Below, piece by piece: positions 1 through 12,426 of a DNA stretch of 64,000 bases. Every line of letters begins with the position of its first letter. The stretch's first letter is position 1. Source of the stretch: Bugula neritina (lineage: Eukaryota; Bryozoa; Gymnolaemata; Cheilostomatida; Bugulidae); the NCBI GenBank assembly GCA_964035545.1, contig OZ037767.1, positions 1,678,680-1,742,679 on the forward strand. The letters run 5' to 3'. A model generated the notes under the pieces. It searched no databases, was not told the origin of the DNA, and was given only the letters and a program-made list of their open reading frames with translations. The translations under genes were made by a program, and so were the position numbers.

Positions 1-1718
1 GTTACACTTAGTGACTTACTGCTAGATATAGTCACTAAATTACTATTAGTATTAGTGTATCAGCATCACTATTAGTATCAGTATCAGTATGAACTATAAT
101 CAGATTGATCAGGATGAGGATTAACCTAAGTAAAGAGTAAGAGTGAGAATATCAATATGGATGATTTGAAGTTTACAATTTGAATTACACTTACAGCAAA
201 TGCAACAAATACCATTACAATTAACATGCTTAAAATTATCATCGTATAATAATCACTTGAAGCTAAAGCCAATAAACTATGGCGAATAAGTCTAACTCAT
301 ACTGTAAGTGTAACTAGTGTGCATCCAATGAACTTCATTGTGATTGTGATTGTCATTGTGATTACTTAAAGTGTTCTAGTATAAGTAACATGTTTATTGA
401 TAATGCCGAATATTGCAGCCTAAATACTTGCACATAAAAACTTAAACACCGAGTTAATTCATATCGTGCCCAAACATATTAGCTAAAGCAAGTACCAAGT
501 ACGGTCAAGGTTGATTCCCGCAGCTGGATTATATACATTTGTAGACACACACGACTACACTATGAGTATAACTATAAGTATAAGTATTACTATTGCTATT
601 AGTATTACTAATAGTAATATTATTACTATTAGCATTACATTTACTGTGAATGAAACCCTGTGTTTTTGCTATCACTATCAGTATGAATATTAGTACTATT
701 ATAATATGTATGTTTATTAAAATAACTATAGTAATTGTTAAATAATTAATTATTATTTTATCGATAATTAAAATTGATATTTCATAATCATTTATTGTCA
801 TTGTGATTGTGGTAGTCACAATTTGAATTGTCACTTTGTGATGGCAATTCAAATTTTATTTCAATTTGTATAGCCTTCCTTGAACATTAATACTTAGGAC
901 TAGGTTAGTATTAAGTTTAATTATTTCTATTTTGCCTTTTTTCTTAAATTAATAAAACTTCCATTGTAAAAACTTTCATTGTGATTGTAATACTAATTGA
1001 ACTCATATTGGTTTTAGAAACTCCTGTCAGGCATTCGTAACTTCCATGATGTTCAGGTATGATGACCTTATAACCTTATGACCTCTTATTGTTCTCTAAT
1101 AAATTAAAACTGCATAATTTCAACATAATTTTAACTTATAAATTAAATGTGAAAAGTCAAGAGCTGAGCATGATGTTTTCATCAAAATTTCCTTAAAAAG
1201 AACGAAATCAACTTGAAAACAAACATTGGTGTAGTAAAACCAAATGCCAAAGTTTTAAAAAATAAATAAATTTTTGCAGTTATATTAAGTGAATTGCAAA
1301 AATGAAAGCATTTTCAATGCAATTATTTAAGCTGTGTCTTTCTCAAAACCTGTAGTTTTACTGATTGATTACTAATAATTGTATAAGCATCAACAAACGA
1401 TTGAGACAATAGTATAAATAATTGTCACCAGAAGAATAATTGTTTTTTAATTTTTGTGTCTATGTTTAAAAGATAGATTTTTTATTGAAATAGCCTGTTT
1501 GTCAATAAAGTAAGCACTTGATAATTTACAGGCTAAAAGCTTGGACAACTGCCCTCATCACTGTAGTAATACTGAAAACAGCCTTTCTACTGACAAAAAC
1601 AATAACTCATCTAAACTAGTACTTTTTTAAAACGTATTTTATTGTTTGACCATTTTATCACCTCTTGGAGTTATCCCATCATTGCTGTTTTTCTCCCTCT
1701 TTCAGTGTAGTTTGGCAA
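1..1718. other. AT-rich flank without recognisable gene
   Basis: I see no exon, RNA gene or transposon here. The stretch is low-complexity, with degenerate trinucleotide-like runs such as AGTATTAGTATCAGTAT near 40-90 and AGTATAACTATAAGTAT near 560-640. The reading frames open across 511-852 follow from these runs and resemble no protein family. The last few hundred bases must contain the promoter and 5' leader of ALG11, but no TATA box or other element stands out. Confidence 0.6.
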
Positions 1719-4700
1719 ATGATAGGGAAGGTTGTTCTAGTGATTATACTAGTTCTTCCTCCACTTGTTTTCTCTCTTTGGATGTTGCTAAGAGCTGTGA
1801 GAGACTACAGAAGGCGAATGTGTCGCCGAGAGGTCAGTGGTAACCAGTGATCTCTCCTTTACTGTGCCTACCAACCTCTGAGCTCAGGAATAATATTCTT
1901 ATTACAAATCATATGCATGTTTTAAAACTTGGAGTTGTCATCTATTGTGTTGAAGGGGCGAATCACTGTTGGGTTTTTCCATCCGTATTGCAACGCAGGC
2001 GGTGGTGGAGAAAGAGTGTTATGGTGTGCAATCAGATCTCTTCAAACCAGGTAAGATTTCACACATCCTGTTTCTTATCTCTACATATCGTATGTACAGG
2101 GTATACTTCAAATACTTACTAGTTGACTGTATACTGCAGATACCCACAAGTTGACTGTATACTACAGATACCCACAAGTTGACTGTATACTACAGATACC
2201 CACAAGTTGACTGTATACTACAGATACCCACAAGTTGACTGTATACTGCAGATACCTACAAGTTGACTGTATACTGCAGATACCCACAAGTTGACTGTAT
2301 AGTATATACTGGAGATTGTGACGCAACTGATGAGGACATTCTAACCAGAGCCAGTGACAGACTGGGGGTTGAACCAATCAGAGAAGTAGAGTTTATATAT
2401 TTGACAAGCAGGCGTTGGGTGGAGGCGGATAGGTACCCTGTGCTAACACTTCTCGGCCAAAGTCTAGGATCTCTGGTACTAGGTAAACTCATTATTCAGT
2501 CATTTGTGCTTCTAACTCTAACACCAAACTCGTGGTTATTCTAAGAAAATGTGCATCCTATACCCCACCCTTGTCAGTGTAAGGAACTGAGGCTAGTGAA
2601 TAGAGTAAGGAGCTATTTCTCTTGCATTGGTATATGTGTTGTTCTATATTGGCTGAGATGTAACCACATGCACAGTATAATTATAGACCTCATTCTTTAT
2701 GTTATTATATTATAATTATAGAAACTTTAATTTACTTTAGATTTGCTTTACATTTTGTTACTCATTATTGCAGGGTGGGAGGCTTTGCGCAAGTTTGTTC
2801 CTGATATTTATATAGACAGTATGGGCTATGCATTCACCCTCCCTCTCTTTAGGTATTTAGGTGGATGTAAGATCTCAGCCTATGTTCACTACCCTACAAT
2901 AAGGTGATTTACTACCAGATATTCAACAGCTCTGTGGTTTCATGTTTGGAGTTGTTTCCTTTTCCCATCTTTTGTATAATTAAGAATTCTAAAACTTGCT
3001 GATTCTATCCAACATGATGTCACCGGAGAGAATACTCTAGAAAGTGTGTTCGGTTATGTTGGAAATCACTTTTTCCAAAATAAGACATCATTGCAGTCCC
3101 AAATAGCCTTACATAACACATTAACAGAGTGCAGCTGTGTCAGGAGCTTATTATTCTGATACACATATATTTATCTTAGATAAACTCAGTAAATCCTAAA
3201 CTTTGTACTGATATGAAAAGTGCTGGTGGCGTAGAACAGTTTTGAATAGGGAGATAACTCCGTAGCTACCTGGGAAAACCAGATTATGACATAGCATAAC
3301 ACTCGTCTGGGGATAAAGTTACTTTTGTTTATAGCATGTAAACTAACATCATGGGAATATATTATACATATGTATATAATATATTCATATGTATAATATA
3401 TTATACATATGTATAATATATACGTAAGTATATATTATACATATGTATAATATATACTTACGTATATATTATACATATGTATAATATATACTTACGTATA
3501 TATTATACATATGTATAATATATTATACATATGAATATATTATACATACGTATACATTATACACAAGAGTTGGTAAGTAATGCATGTAATGCTGTCTACC
3601 ACACAGTACGGACATGCTGGAGAAGGTCCGTGGCATGGAGTCCACATACAACAACAGGTCTCGTGTAGCTAGGAGCCCTTTTCTCAGTCAACTCAAACTC
3701 ATCTACTACAAAATATTCGCTCAGATCTACGGCAGAGCTGGAAGGTACGCCATCTTATGTAAATAAAACATGGCTGCCTTGTAACAATTGGAAGTTTTCT
3801 TAAAGTTTTACCTTATTTATTACACTCAACTGTCTTCCAGTTGAAAACCCTAAAATTTAGGAAAGTTTAGGATGAGTTTGATGACGTAGAGTTGCTGGTT
3901 ACAGGAGCAGTGACGTAGTGATGGTGAACTCTACTTGGACGAGGGGGCACATCGAGAAGATCTGGGGTCAGTCTAGTATCCACACAGTTTACCCGCCATG
4001 CGATGTCATAGAGTTTGCCAAACTGCCACTCGAATTCTCAAACAAACAGAAACACATTGTATCTATTGGTCAGTTTCGGCCCGAGAAAGATCACCAACTG
4101 CAGGTAACTTATTCTCAGAGTCTAAATGATAGTCTCTTTGCGTGCGGCCGGCAGTCTGTCCACGTGGTGTGATGATGCTGTAGATCCGCTCTTTCCACAA
4201 GCTGATATCGAGGCTCCACTCCACTCAGTACGCTGCCTACAAGCTGGTGCTTATTGGCGGCTGCCGCAATGCTGACGATCAGGCCAGAGTGGATGAGTTG
4301 AAGAAGTTGGCAGAGGAACTAGAAATCTCAGAATATGTGGAGTTTTGCCTCAACGTGCCTTTCTCCACTCTGAAAGAGAGGATGGCCCAGTCCACAGTTG
4401 GTATACACACCATGTGGAATGAGCACTTCGGTATTGGTGAGTAATGCTAGTGCTGCGACAGTTGTTTGTAATCTTGTTATTGGCTGAATCATGCTAGTGC
4501 TGTGCCGATCACTGTGAAATGGAGATTTTGCTATAATTATAATTGCTATATTGTTAATTTTTATTTGGTATCTGTTATCAATGGTTTGTTTATATCATTG
4601 ATAACAGAAAATAAATTCAAACAATTGATTTTCATTATTGTAATGATTTCATAACTGGCCCTGTACTATTATAGATATAGCCAGATATTTATTGTATACG

Positions 4701-5281
4701 TGTGTCAATTTACTCATAGCTAATTTGACGAACAAAGAGTAAATAACCTATCAAGGGAGATCACACAAGTTGTATGTATATTAGGTGTTGTGGAGTTGAT
4801 GGCAGGGGGCACAGTAGTTCTAGCTCACAAGTCGGGTGGACCTCTAATGGATATTGTGACCATCCAACCTGAAGATGAGAGAACGGGTTATTTGGCTAAC
4901 GACATAGGTATGTTGTGGGTTCTTTTTATGGATATTGTAAAATTGAATTCAGTTATTTCTCATAGGATACAGTCAACACCTAAAGTATCACAGTCAGTGC
5001 CTATAAGCGCAATGTTTTTATATACATTCCTTGTAATTTCACTTGCTAATAAAGTATATACATTACTCTTAGTATCTGTAACTTTCAGTAGTTATCATCT
5101 CACTGTTGCAGAGTCGTACAGTCAATGCCTGGAGGAGATTCTCATGCTACCCAACACTGAATGTGAAGCTATATGCAAGAGAGCACGGCTCTCAGCATTG
5201 AGATATGACGAGGAAATGTTCACTAAGAGCTTCCTCTCTGCATTTGCTCCACTCATTGATCTCGTGCTTCAGAGGCAGTAA
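1719..5281 (+). CDS. ALG11: ALG11, GDP-Man:Man3GlcNAc2-PP-dolichol alpha-1,2-mannosyltransferase, complete
   Basis: ALG11 adds the fourth and fifth mannoses to the dolichol-linked N-glycan precursor on the cytosolic face of the ER, using GDP-mannose. Nine exons join in phase: 1719-1832, 1956-2050, 2280-2482, 2774-2903, 3607-3744, 3905-4103, 4184-4436, 4785-4907, 5112-5281, giving 474 residues (human about 492). An N-terminal membrane anchor (about residues 3-22) is followed by a basic stretch. Family blocks seen are [17 protein letters not shown] (45-61), [48 protein letters not shown] and VLIGGCRN. The GT-B retaining motif EX7E is present as EHFGIGVVE (373-381). The start is the first ATG that gives the membrane anchor in phase with exon 2. 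Intron 2 ends in a tandem array of its own acceptor site. Family assignment is secure; exon edges are inferred from GT-AG sites and alignment to the remembered family sequence. Confidence 0.95.
2123..2290. repeat. 28-bp minisatellite made of the ALG11 exon 3 acceptor
   Basis: Six consecutive 28-bp units fill this interval exactly. Each unit carries a pyrimidine-poor tract, TACTGCAG or TACTACAG, followed by ATACCCACAAG. AG dinucleotides end at 2139, 2167, 2195, 2223, 2251 and 2279. The last is the true acceptor of exon 3, because ATACCCACAAG plus the following bases encode conserved ALG11 residues (YPQVDC). Use of any upstream copy runs into TGA within the next unit. Confidence 0.95.
3359..3562. 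repeat. Palindromic AT-rich array in ALG11 intron 4
   Basis: Repeated blocks of TATTATACATATGTATAATA alternate with ACTTACGTAT in units of about 34 bp. Each block is nearly self-complementary, so the stretch could form hairpins or a cruciform. It lies well inside the intron and touches neither splice site. Confidence 0.85.
4571..4608. repeat. 13-bp perfect inverted repeat in ALG11 intron 7
   Basis: TCTGTTATCAATG (4571-4583) is mirrored by CATTGATAACAGA (4596-4608) around a 12-base loop. No function is evident. It could be a small MITE remnant or a chance hairpin in AT-rich DNA. Confidence 0.6.
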
Positions 5282-5325
5282 ATCGTGTCTCTCCTTGCCC
5301 ACTACTGGCTTAACCCCTCCTCACT

Positions 5326-5480
5326 GGGACTAGTACTCTTAGTAGTAGTACTAATCACTGGTACTGTTAGTAGTAGTACTACTCACTGGTACTGTTAGTA
5401 GTAGTACTACTCACTGGTACTGCTAGTAATAGTACTACTCACTGGTACTGTTAGTAATAGTACTACTCACTGGTACTATT
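5326..5480. repeat. 28-bp minisatellite in the ALG11 3' region
   Basis: About five copies of a 28-bp unit containing TAGTACTACTCACTGG and GTACTGTTAGTAGTAG begin some 45 bases after the ALG11 stop codon. They lie in the presumed 3' untranslated region. Confidence 0.85.
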
Positions 5481-6129
5481 GAGGTTTCTAGTCTTCATGA
5501 TGTGACTATTGCTTTGGCTTATCTCATGGTGCTTTGAGCTTATATAGGCCAAATCGTATATTTAAGACTCCGGTAATTATCTTCTCTGTAAAGTTATCAG
5601 ATACTCTCTTACTGAAACAATGCTATAGCTTCGATTTTGTTTCATTTTTAATAGAACGAAAAGTTGCATCATTATAACCTTTATATCATAATATGCTATT
5701 ATAGTTTAACTTTAGCATATAATTTTTTAGCTATTGCAAGGCTTGACTGTAGTATTAATTGAGATGACTCATCCATCATTTGACTGTAGTTATTAATTTA
5801 TTTTTTATTATGATTAGGTTCCTTAATTATATTCATTATGTTCTCATATGCTACTGCAGCTATTATATCTCGTATGCTACTATATTAGGTATTTTATTTA
5901 TAGTTCTATCATTTCACATCGGTAGCTCTCTGCCAATTTTTCCAACGTCCAAAATGCAATATGACTTTGCGTGAATGCTTTATATTAATTTGCAATGCTA
6001 GAAACGTGTTGCTTAGCAACTGGCAATCATCCTCTGCCTGAACCATTTAATTACCATTTTAGAGCCTATGTTATTCATCAGCTTCCATATTTGTATGCTT
6101 GTGTCTCTCCTAATATATAAATTATAAAA

Positions 6130-6135
6130 AATAAA
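6130..6135 (+). promoter_or_regulatory. Candidate poly(A) signal for ALG11
   Basis: AATAAA on the + strand about 850 bases after the ALG11 stop. A second AATAAA lies at 6495-6500. Either could serve; the hexamer is common by chance in DNA this AT-rich. Confidence 0.3.
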
Positions 6136-7861
6136 ACTGGCTGCCTTTTTGAACAAAAACTTTTTGTAAATTTTTCTTTGTAATTTTACAAGAAACAAGG
6201 TTTTGTATAAAGTTGGGAGTTGCACCCTCTCATTCTTTATACTGCGTGGAGATATTTTCTTAGTTGAAAGTTGTTTCCTAATTAAATCAATATTATTTGG
6301 TTTGCACTTCCAAATACTATGATAAGAAACATGATTTAGTTTGTCCATTTTCATAATGATACCTTGTGTTGAAAATATTTGGCAAAAAAGTTTTTCAAAT
6401 ATAAAAGTCATCCTTGTGGCAGATTCACCACCAAACTTGGGAGTTGTCAGTTCACCTGCCAATCTTAGTACTTGTTTTAGAAGTTATATAATTCAATAAA
6501 AGTCTAACAAACATTTTTAACGCAGATAACATGCAAATCCATGAGTTGTGCTAAACGCAGACGCCATATGCTAGATGTAGACATATCATATACTAAATGT
6601 AGACATCATGCTAGGTTGTGTATAGATGTAAATTCCATGCTTGTATTAGACATCATGTTAGAATCACATTTCATATCACATGCAGACGTAATGTACTAGA
6701 TGCAAATGCTACTCCGTTATAAGACTGGTTTGCAGAATTTGAAAAGTAGCTACACAAGCCTAGTTGAAAGAATAAAAACTCACTTGAGGCAAAACTAAGT
6801 TAATTCTAACCAGCTTTTAGAAGTGACAAGTTGAAATGCTCATTTCTTAATTGTATTTGTAGTTATTGCTCAATCGAATTAGCAATTTTATGCACTTATT
6901 GTAAACTATAATTATGCATTGCAGGTGAAATGCTCCCAAAGTTGCTACTGGAAATAGACTTAATAATTACCATAATGCCTGTTGGGACTCAATGTGGTTA
7001 CATTTACATTGCCAAGTAACTGTATACTTCACTATTGTACTTAATCACAATTCTATTAGCTTTGTGCTTACCGACAATGCTTTAACTTCAACTCCGCTAA
7101 AAAAATCTCAAGTATTTAGATTATTTGATATTTTTCTTTCAATTGAATGGCTACTATAAACAAACTGTAGATTTATTAGTTTACAATAACAATGTGTACA
7201 TAGTATGTGTGTAGTAGCTCCGCAGCAACCAGTGCACTAACTTATCAGCATATGGCAGCAGTCATATCTGTCGGAGGCAGCACATAATCAGTGGCAGCAT
7301 CAGTATTACCAGCTTATGTTCTCTGCATGGTGAGGTATGCACAACTAATTCTTTATACACTCATGCTGATTATATTGTTAATGTGCTATATTCTATATTA
7401 CATAGGCTATATTTTTGCTATTTGCTTTATATTTTTATATATTACTGATATAATTACTATTTTATAGTATATATTATGTGATAATATAGTTTTAGATGAT
7501 TTTACAAAATTATGAATTTTGATGAACTAAAATTAGGGTTAGAGTTTATGTTAGTAATTCACAACCTTGTTGTTATATTACTCTTAGATAAACAAAACCT
7601 CTCTCCACATTCTGTTAAGGGAATTTAAAATGACTTGATATATATAACAATAAGTCTTATAACAAAAATTATATCACTTTAGATTACTCTTCAGTTTCTT
7701 GTAACTATCATTAATAAAAATCTCCCTTTAGCTACATCTTAAAGGATGTCACTTTTATACTGAATCTCACTTATTATAACTCATCAATAAAAACACTTTG
7801 TAGACTCAGTTCTATGTATTCATACATCAACTTCTCAACTTTCTAAACAACCATTGATGTA

Positions 7862-8000
7862 GGCTATAACTAGTAGCACAGGCTATAACTAATAGCACAG
7901 GCTATAACTAGTAGCACAGGCTATAACTAGTAGCACAGGCTATAACTAGTAGCACAGGCTATAACTAGTAGCACAGGCTATTACTAGTAGCACAGGCTAT
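7862..8000. repeat. 19-bp minisatellite, about seven copies
   Basis: Tandem GGCTATAACTAGTAGCACA units with few substitutions, intergenic. Confidence 0.9.
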
Positions 8001-8165
8001 ACAACGAACTCACAGCTGTTGCCTGTCTAGTCTAGTTAACGTGGTGGAGAAAATAGTTCTAATTTCAATAAACGTGTGCATAGAACTAAAACTCAATAGT
8101 GCTAGTAGTAGTACTAGTAGTAGCGCTATAAGTTAGTGACATTGGTGTTAAGGTCATTAGGTACA

Positions 8166-8375
8166 ACAAATAGTATATGTAAGTATATATATTACAACAT
8201 AGTATATGTTAGCATATACCACAACATATAGTATATGTAAGTATATATATTACAACATAGTATATGTTAGCATATACCACAACATAGTATATGCTAGTAT
8301 ATATTACAACATAGTATATGTTAGCATATACCACAACATAGTATATGAAAGTATATATAAACATAGTATGTGATA
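8166..8375. repeat. Degenerate AT-rich tandem repeat with internal palindromes
   Basis: Alternating blocks of ACAACATAGTATATG and TTAGCATATACCAC, partly self-complementary, repeated five to six times with indels. Confidence 0.8.
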
Positions 8376-11300
8376 TTTGACTTATTATATTGGCTTTGTA
8401 TAGACACTTGATGTAGTATCATACATATTGGATACAAACTTATATAATTATTCCTTATCAACTACACAAGGTTATAATTATACACTATTATATAATAATA
8501 TGCTGCATGATAATAAAGATTACTCAATTAGTTGAAGAGCTTTTGTAATGGAATTATAATTATACAATGCAAACACTATAGTGATAACACAATTATTTAA
8601 GTTCTAAAGTTGCGTTTATACCTTCACGATTTTCGGTCAAAATTTCAATTTGGCCGGGTTGAAATTTCTCCGAGTTGCATTGCATTGTAAAAGCCACTCG
8701 TTGAAATTTTTGTACTGTGATAACTTAATCGGCCAATTTTAGAATAGGAGTAATAACTCCTTGTAAACATCGTTATTTAGTTATTACTTTGGCGATTAGA
8801 CAACGTACTTATACGGTTATAATTATATAGCCTACGCCTTCTCAATTATCGCTTTTATGCTTTCCGCTTCACTAATTCACGACGTTTACAAAGGGCATCA
8901 AATAGCTATTATGCGAGTCAAATTTCAATTTCAATTTCAATAAGTTTACAAAAATGCTATAGAACTTTATAACTAGCTTATTTAATATAATTGAAATATT
9001 ACATAACGTAAAGCACAACTGAATACGTAGTGTAAAACACAATGTAAAATTTACAATTACTTTTGAAAATAAAATCGTACCAACAAGTTATATATTTTTA
9101 AACTCAACACATATGCTAGGATAATATAAATCTTATATTCTGGTCAAAGGCAGGATTTCTGTTTCCAGGCAAGTGGAAAGCAATAATTATCTCAAAATAT
9201 TTATGTTTTTATAATTATTAATAAATATTCCTATATACCAGCAGATATTTTCAGTAAGGTCAATTATCTAGTTTTTAAGTTCATTAGTTTATTTCCTGCT
9301 GCTGTAACAAAGACAATCTGCAGTTGCTAAGCAATGAAGATGATCTGCATCCAGTTCCCTGAATATCATATTTACAGCAGCTACTATTTGGTGCAATTCA
9401 CTTCTTCTATTATATGTTCTAGACTCTAGATTCTAGGGCATATAGTCTAGTAAATTATATTGTATTATTATGTATTATGCTAAATGCAGTAGCTGAAGTG
9501 TTATATATATGTAAACAGAATGCAACAATGCACAATATATTGCACATTAAATTATTAAACATGACTATAGCAGATAGACACATGGCACACTCATAATATA
9601 CAATATATAGCAGTGCCCAAAACTATATATAGTGTTATATAGTGCTAAATATAGTTATAGTGCTAAATATAAACTGTATATTATTTATTATAGGTTTAAC
9701 TATTAAGATAAATTGTAAGCTTAGTTGATGAAGGATGCTATACTATAAGCTATACTATGCTTGCTGCATTATCTTATGTAATATTGTGGATATAGTCAAT
9801 GTAATCAATAATTAAGTAGTCCCATGTGAGCTGATTCTCTATTATATAGCATGTCACATGCATGCTTGTACTTACATTACTGTACTTACATTACTGTACT
9901 TACACGCTTCTACTTACATTCACCTACTTACTAAATTCACAGTTCTACAAATAATTACTTTGCTGTGAATTATTCTCATCATGTATGACATCACGTACAT
10001 AGCTGAACAATTATGCTTTAGATACACCTTATCACTATTATATACATCATATAATTATATTGGCACTTTTCTAAGATTAAATGAATTCTACATATCTCTA
10101 GCCTAATCATCGTTTCTATAAATTTTGAGTTCATTTATAACTTTGGCAAGTGGGAGACTTTCAAATAGCTAAAGTTTATCTTAAAACGCGTATTTAATAG
10201 ATATACCACTTTGTTGACCCACAATATAATGTAGAAAACTATTGTATCATATGTGATGAAATGCAAATCCGTACAATTGGTTCATTTTGCTGCTCCAGAG
10301 TTCCAAATGATCTCTTCAAATACAGATACTTCTCAAGGATATGCTAACATGGAAGGCGCGGAGGAGAGAGAGGACAACTCTAATATTGTGTTACAAGAGT
10401 TTGTTCAGGTTCGTAAATGGCTACCCTATTTAAGTCTGTCCAACAATATTCTTTACATAATTAATTCAACAAATTATATGTTTTCAAGTTTACGAGAACA
10501 ACGAACTCGAACCGATTCAATTTTTAAAGCCATAGCAAAATTATAAAAGTTCGGACATGAAACACGGTTTTTTAAAATAGGGTTTGTCTCCCTTGATAAA
10601 ATATTATATTTGTATCACTTAAATTGACAACTTGTCTTGTATAAATTGGTTTTCAACTTAAAACTACGTGTAAAAATAATAATTTTAAAATAAACAACAA
10701 GCAAAAAATTTTGTTTTATGAAGCAAAAATATTAAAACGAATAATCACACTTATATTCTATACAAGTACAGTTATATTAGTATATTTACCAAACTAGTAA
10801 TCGTCAGTTTGGTTAAGCATGCTTAATGCTGACGCTTAACCTCAATATCATTATGATTATCATTATCATATTTATGGAACTGGGAAACCGGTTAATATCT
10901 AAAATCTATGAAAATTTAGACCACTGTAAGCCCTTTTAACAAAACAGGTAAATGTGCTTTTGAGCTCCTTGTACGCCCATGTTATCTATTAGCAATCTAA
11001 ACCGAGGAGATGTACATTGAAACAACGAAATAGTAAACATGTAACTTATGTATATAGTATGTATATAACTGCTATTATGCAGTATACTGTTTATGTGAGT
11101 TTCAACAAGAAATAAAGGTAGTTGCTAGCAGAAACATTCTTCCGGCACATTAAGTTTTTTCAAAATGCTGCATTTAATGTATTGATATGATATACTTTTT
11201 GAAAAACTTGAAATTTTAATAGCATACTAGCTCACTGAATGAAAGCCTTACTTTTTGAAATCACATCTATTGCAACTGTTGACTATAAGACATTGCTGCA

Positions 11301-12382
11301 ACAATTTTATATTTGCTGTTGAACTTATGCTGCTACAACGTATCTATATCATGCAATTTACCTGTCCGTAATAGGAACTGTCATATTTCCCTTTATGTCA
11401 AATGCATTGATATATAAACAGCTTAAATAACCCCACGGAGTACTATTTCCAGCAGACTAAAAGGCCATAAAGCTTTTTCCAATATTTTTTGTTTATAAAG
11501 TGACTCTAGTTTCTTGTAACGTAATACCAGCGTAGTCAGCATGTCTTCAAATTCATAAACAATGTTGTTGACCAGCAAACAAGTGTGTAAACAGGCACAG
11601 CTTTGTGTGCAGATGTAGCTCCACAATAGCCTGTCCTCCAGCTCTCAATACAACCTGCCTACAGTCTAATATTACAATGCCTTATTTATATACCTGCGAT
11701 GATTAGTCTGATAATATTCATGCTAATAGCATGGCTAGCAGCTTCAGACACTAGGTTGATGCTGAGTCTTAGGTTTGCTGTTATCAGCAAGGGTTTCTTT
11801 CTTATCAAAGTTACAGCAAATACTACTGCAGATGCCAGCTAATTCATCAGGAATGCCACTAAAGGTAACACAAGTTATTGAATATTATAATAATCTTTTA
11901 GTAAATTTTGGTGAAAAAGCATCACGCCTGCACACTCAAATTTACTAAAAAAATTAAGCTAAAACATAGAAAATCAAACAAAATTAGACAACAACTTTGC
12001 TTATTTAGTTGTATTTGTTAATATTTTATTAGTTTAATGCAAGAAACTATATATATTGAAACTGTAGAAAATAGCTGAAAGCTAGAGATATATATAGTGT
12101 GTACTAAATTAAGTAAAATGACTCATTTAGAAATTAAATGGCAATTCTTCTATTTGAACTAAAGGATGAAAGCTAAAACTAGAATCCCTCTTATGTACTT
12201 ACTAGGATATTTTTACAAAGTGTCAATCAGGAGTAAATACAGTAATAATTTCTTTGGTGTTGAAGTTTCATTATTATCACAAATAAAGTAGCAGAGAAGA
12301 CAACTCTAGTTGCATAGATAATACAGGCTATTACTTGAATCTTTTTGGTAAAACATGCATGAGCAAGTAGTAGATCAAGTGT

Positions 12383-12426
12383 TATCATGTCTGGGCATGC
12401 CCAAGGGATCATGTCTGAACATGCCC
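12383..12426. promoter_or_regulatory. Four tandem p53-family-like half-sites
   Basis: The p53/p63/p73 decamer consensus is RRRCWWGYYY. Here four decamers lie in line: TATCATGTCT, GGGCATGCCC, a 4-base spacer AAGG, GATCATGTCT, GAACATGCCC. The second and fourth fit the consensus completely; the first has two mismatches and the third has one. The pair arose as a 24-bp tandem duplication. The site is about 1.1 kb upstream of the RhoGEF start codon. Binding is an inference from the consensus only. Confidence 0.45.

Noticed and set aside
529-852. 107-codon - frame rich in Ile and Thr
   Set aside because: Arises from degenerate TNA/ATN simple repeats; no family resemblance.
6013-6462. 149-codon frame on the - strand between ALG11 and the RhoGEF gene
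   Set aside because: No recognisable domain, no convincing splice sites and no neighbouring exons. It overlaps the likely ALG11 3' region in antisense. Long for AT-rich DNA, so worth a database search, but unsupported here.
8610-8960. Possible transposon remnant with AAATTTCAATTT strings at both ends
   Set aside because: The strings are direct or partial matches of low complexity; no terminal inverted repeat, target duplication or coding sequence was found.
10253-10546. 97-codon + frame with an acidic segment MEGAEEREDNSN followed by CAG/GTTCGT
   Set aside because: Donor is poor, no partner exon was found, and the second half of the frame reads like intron. Too weak to call an exon.
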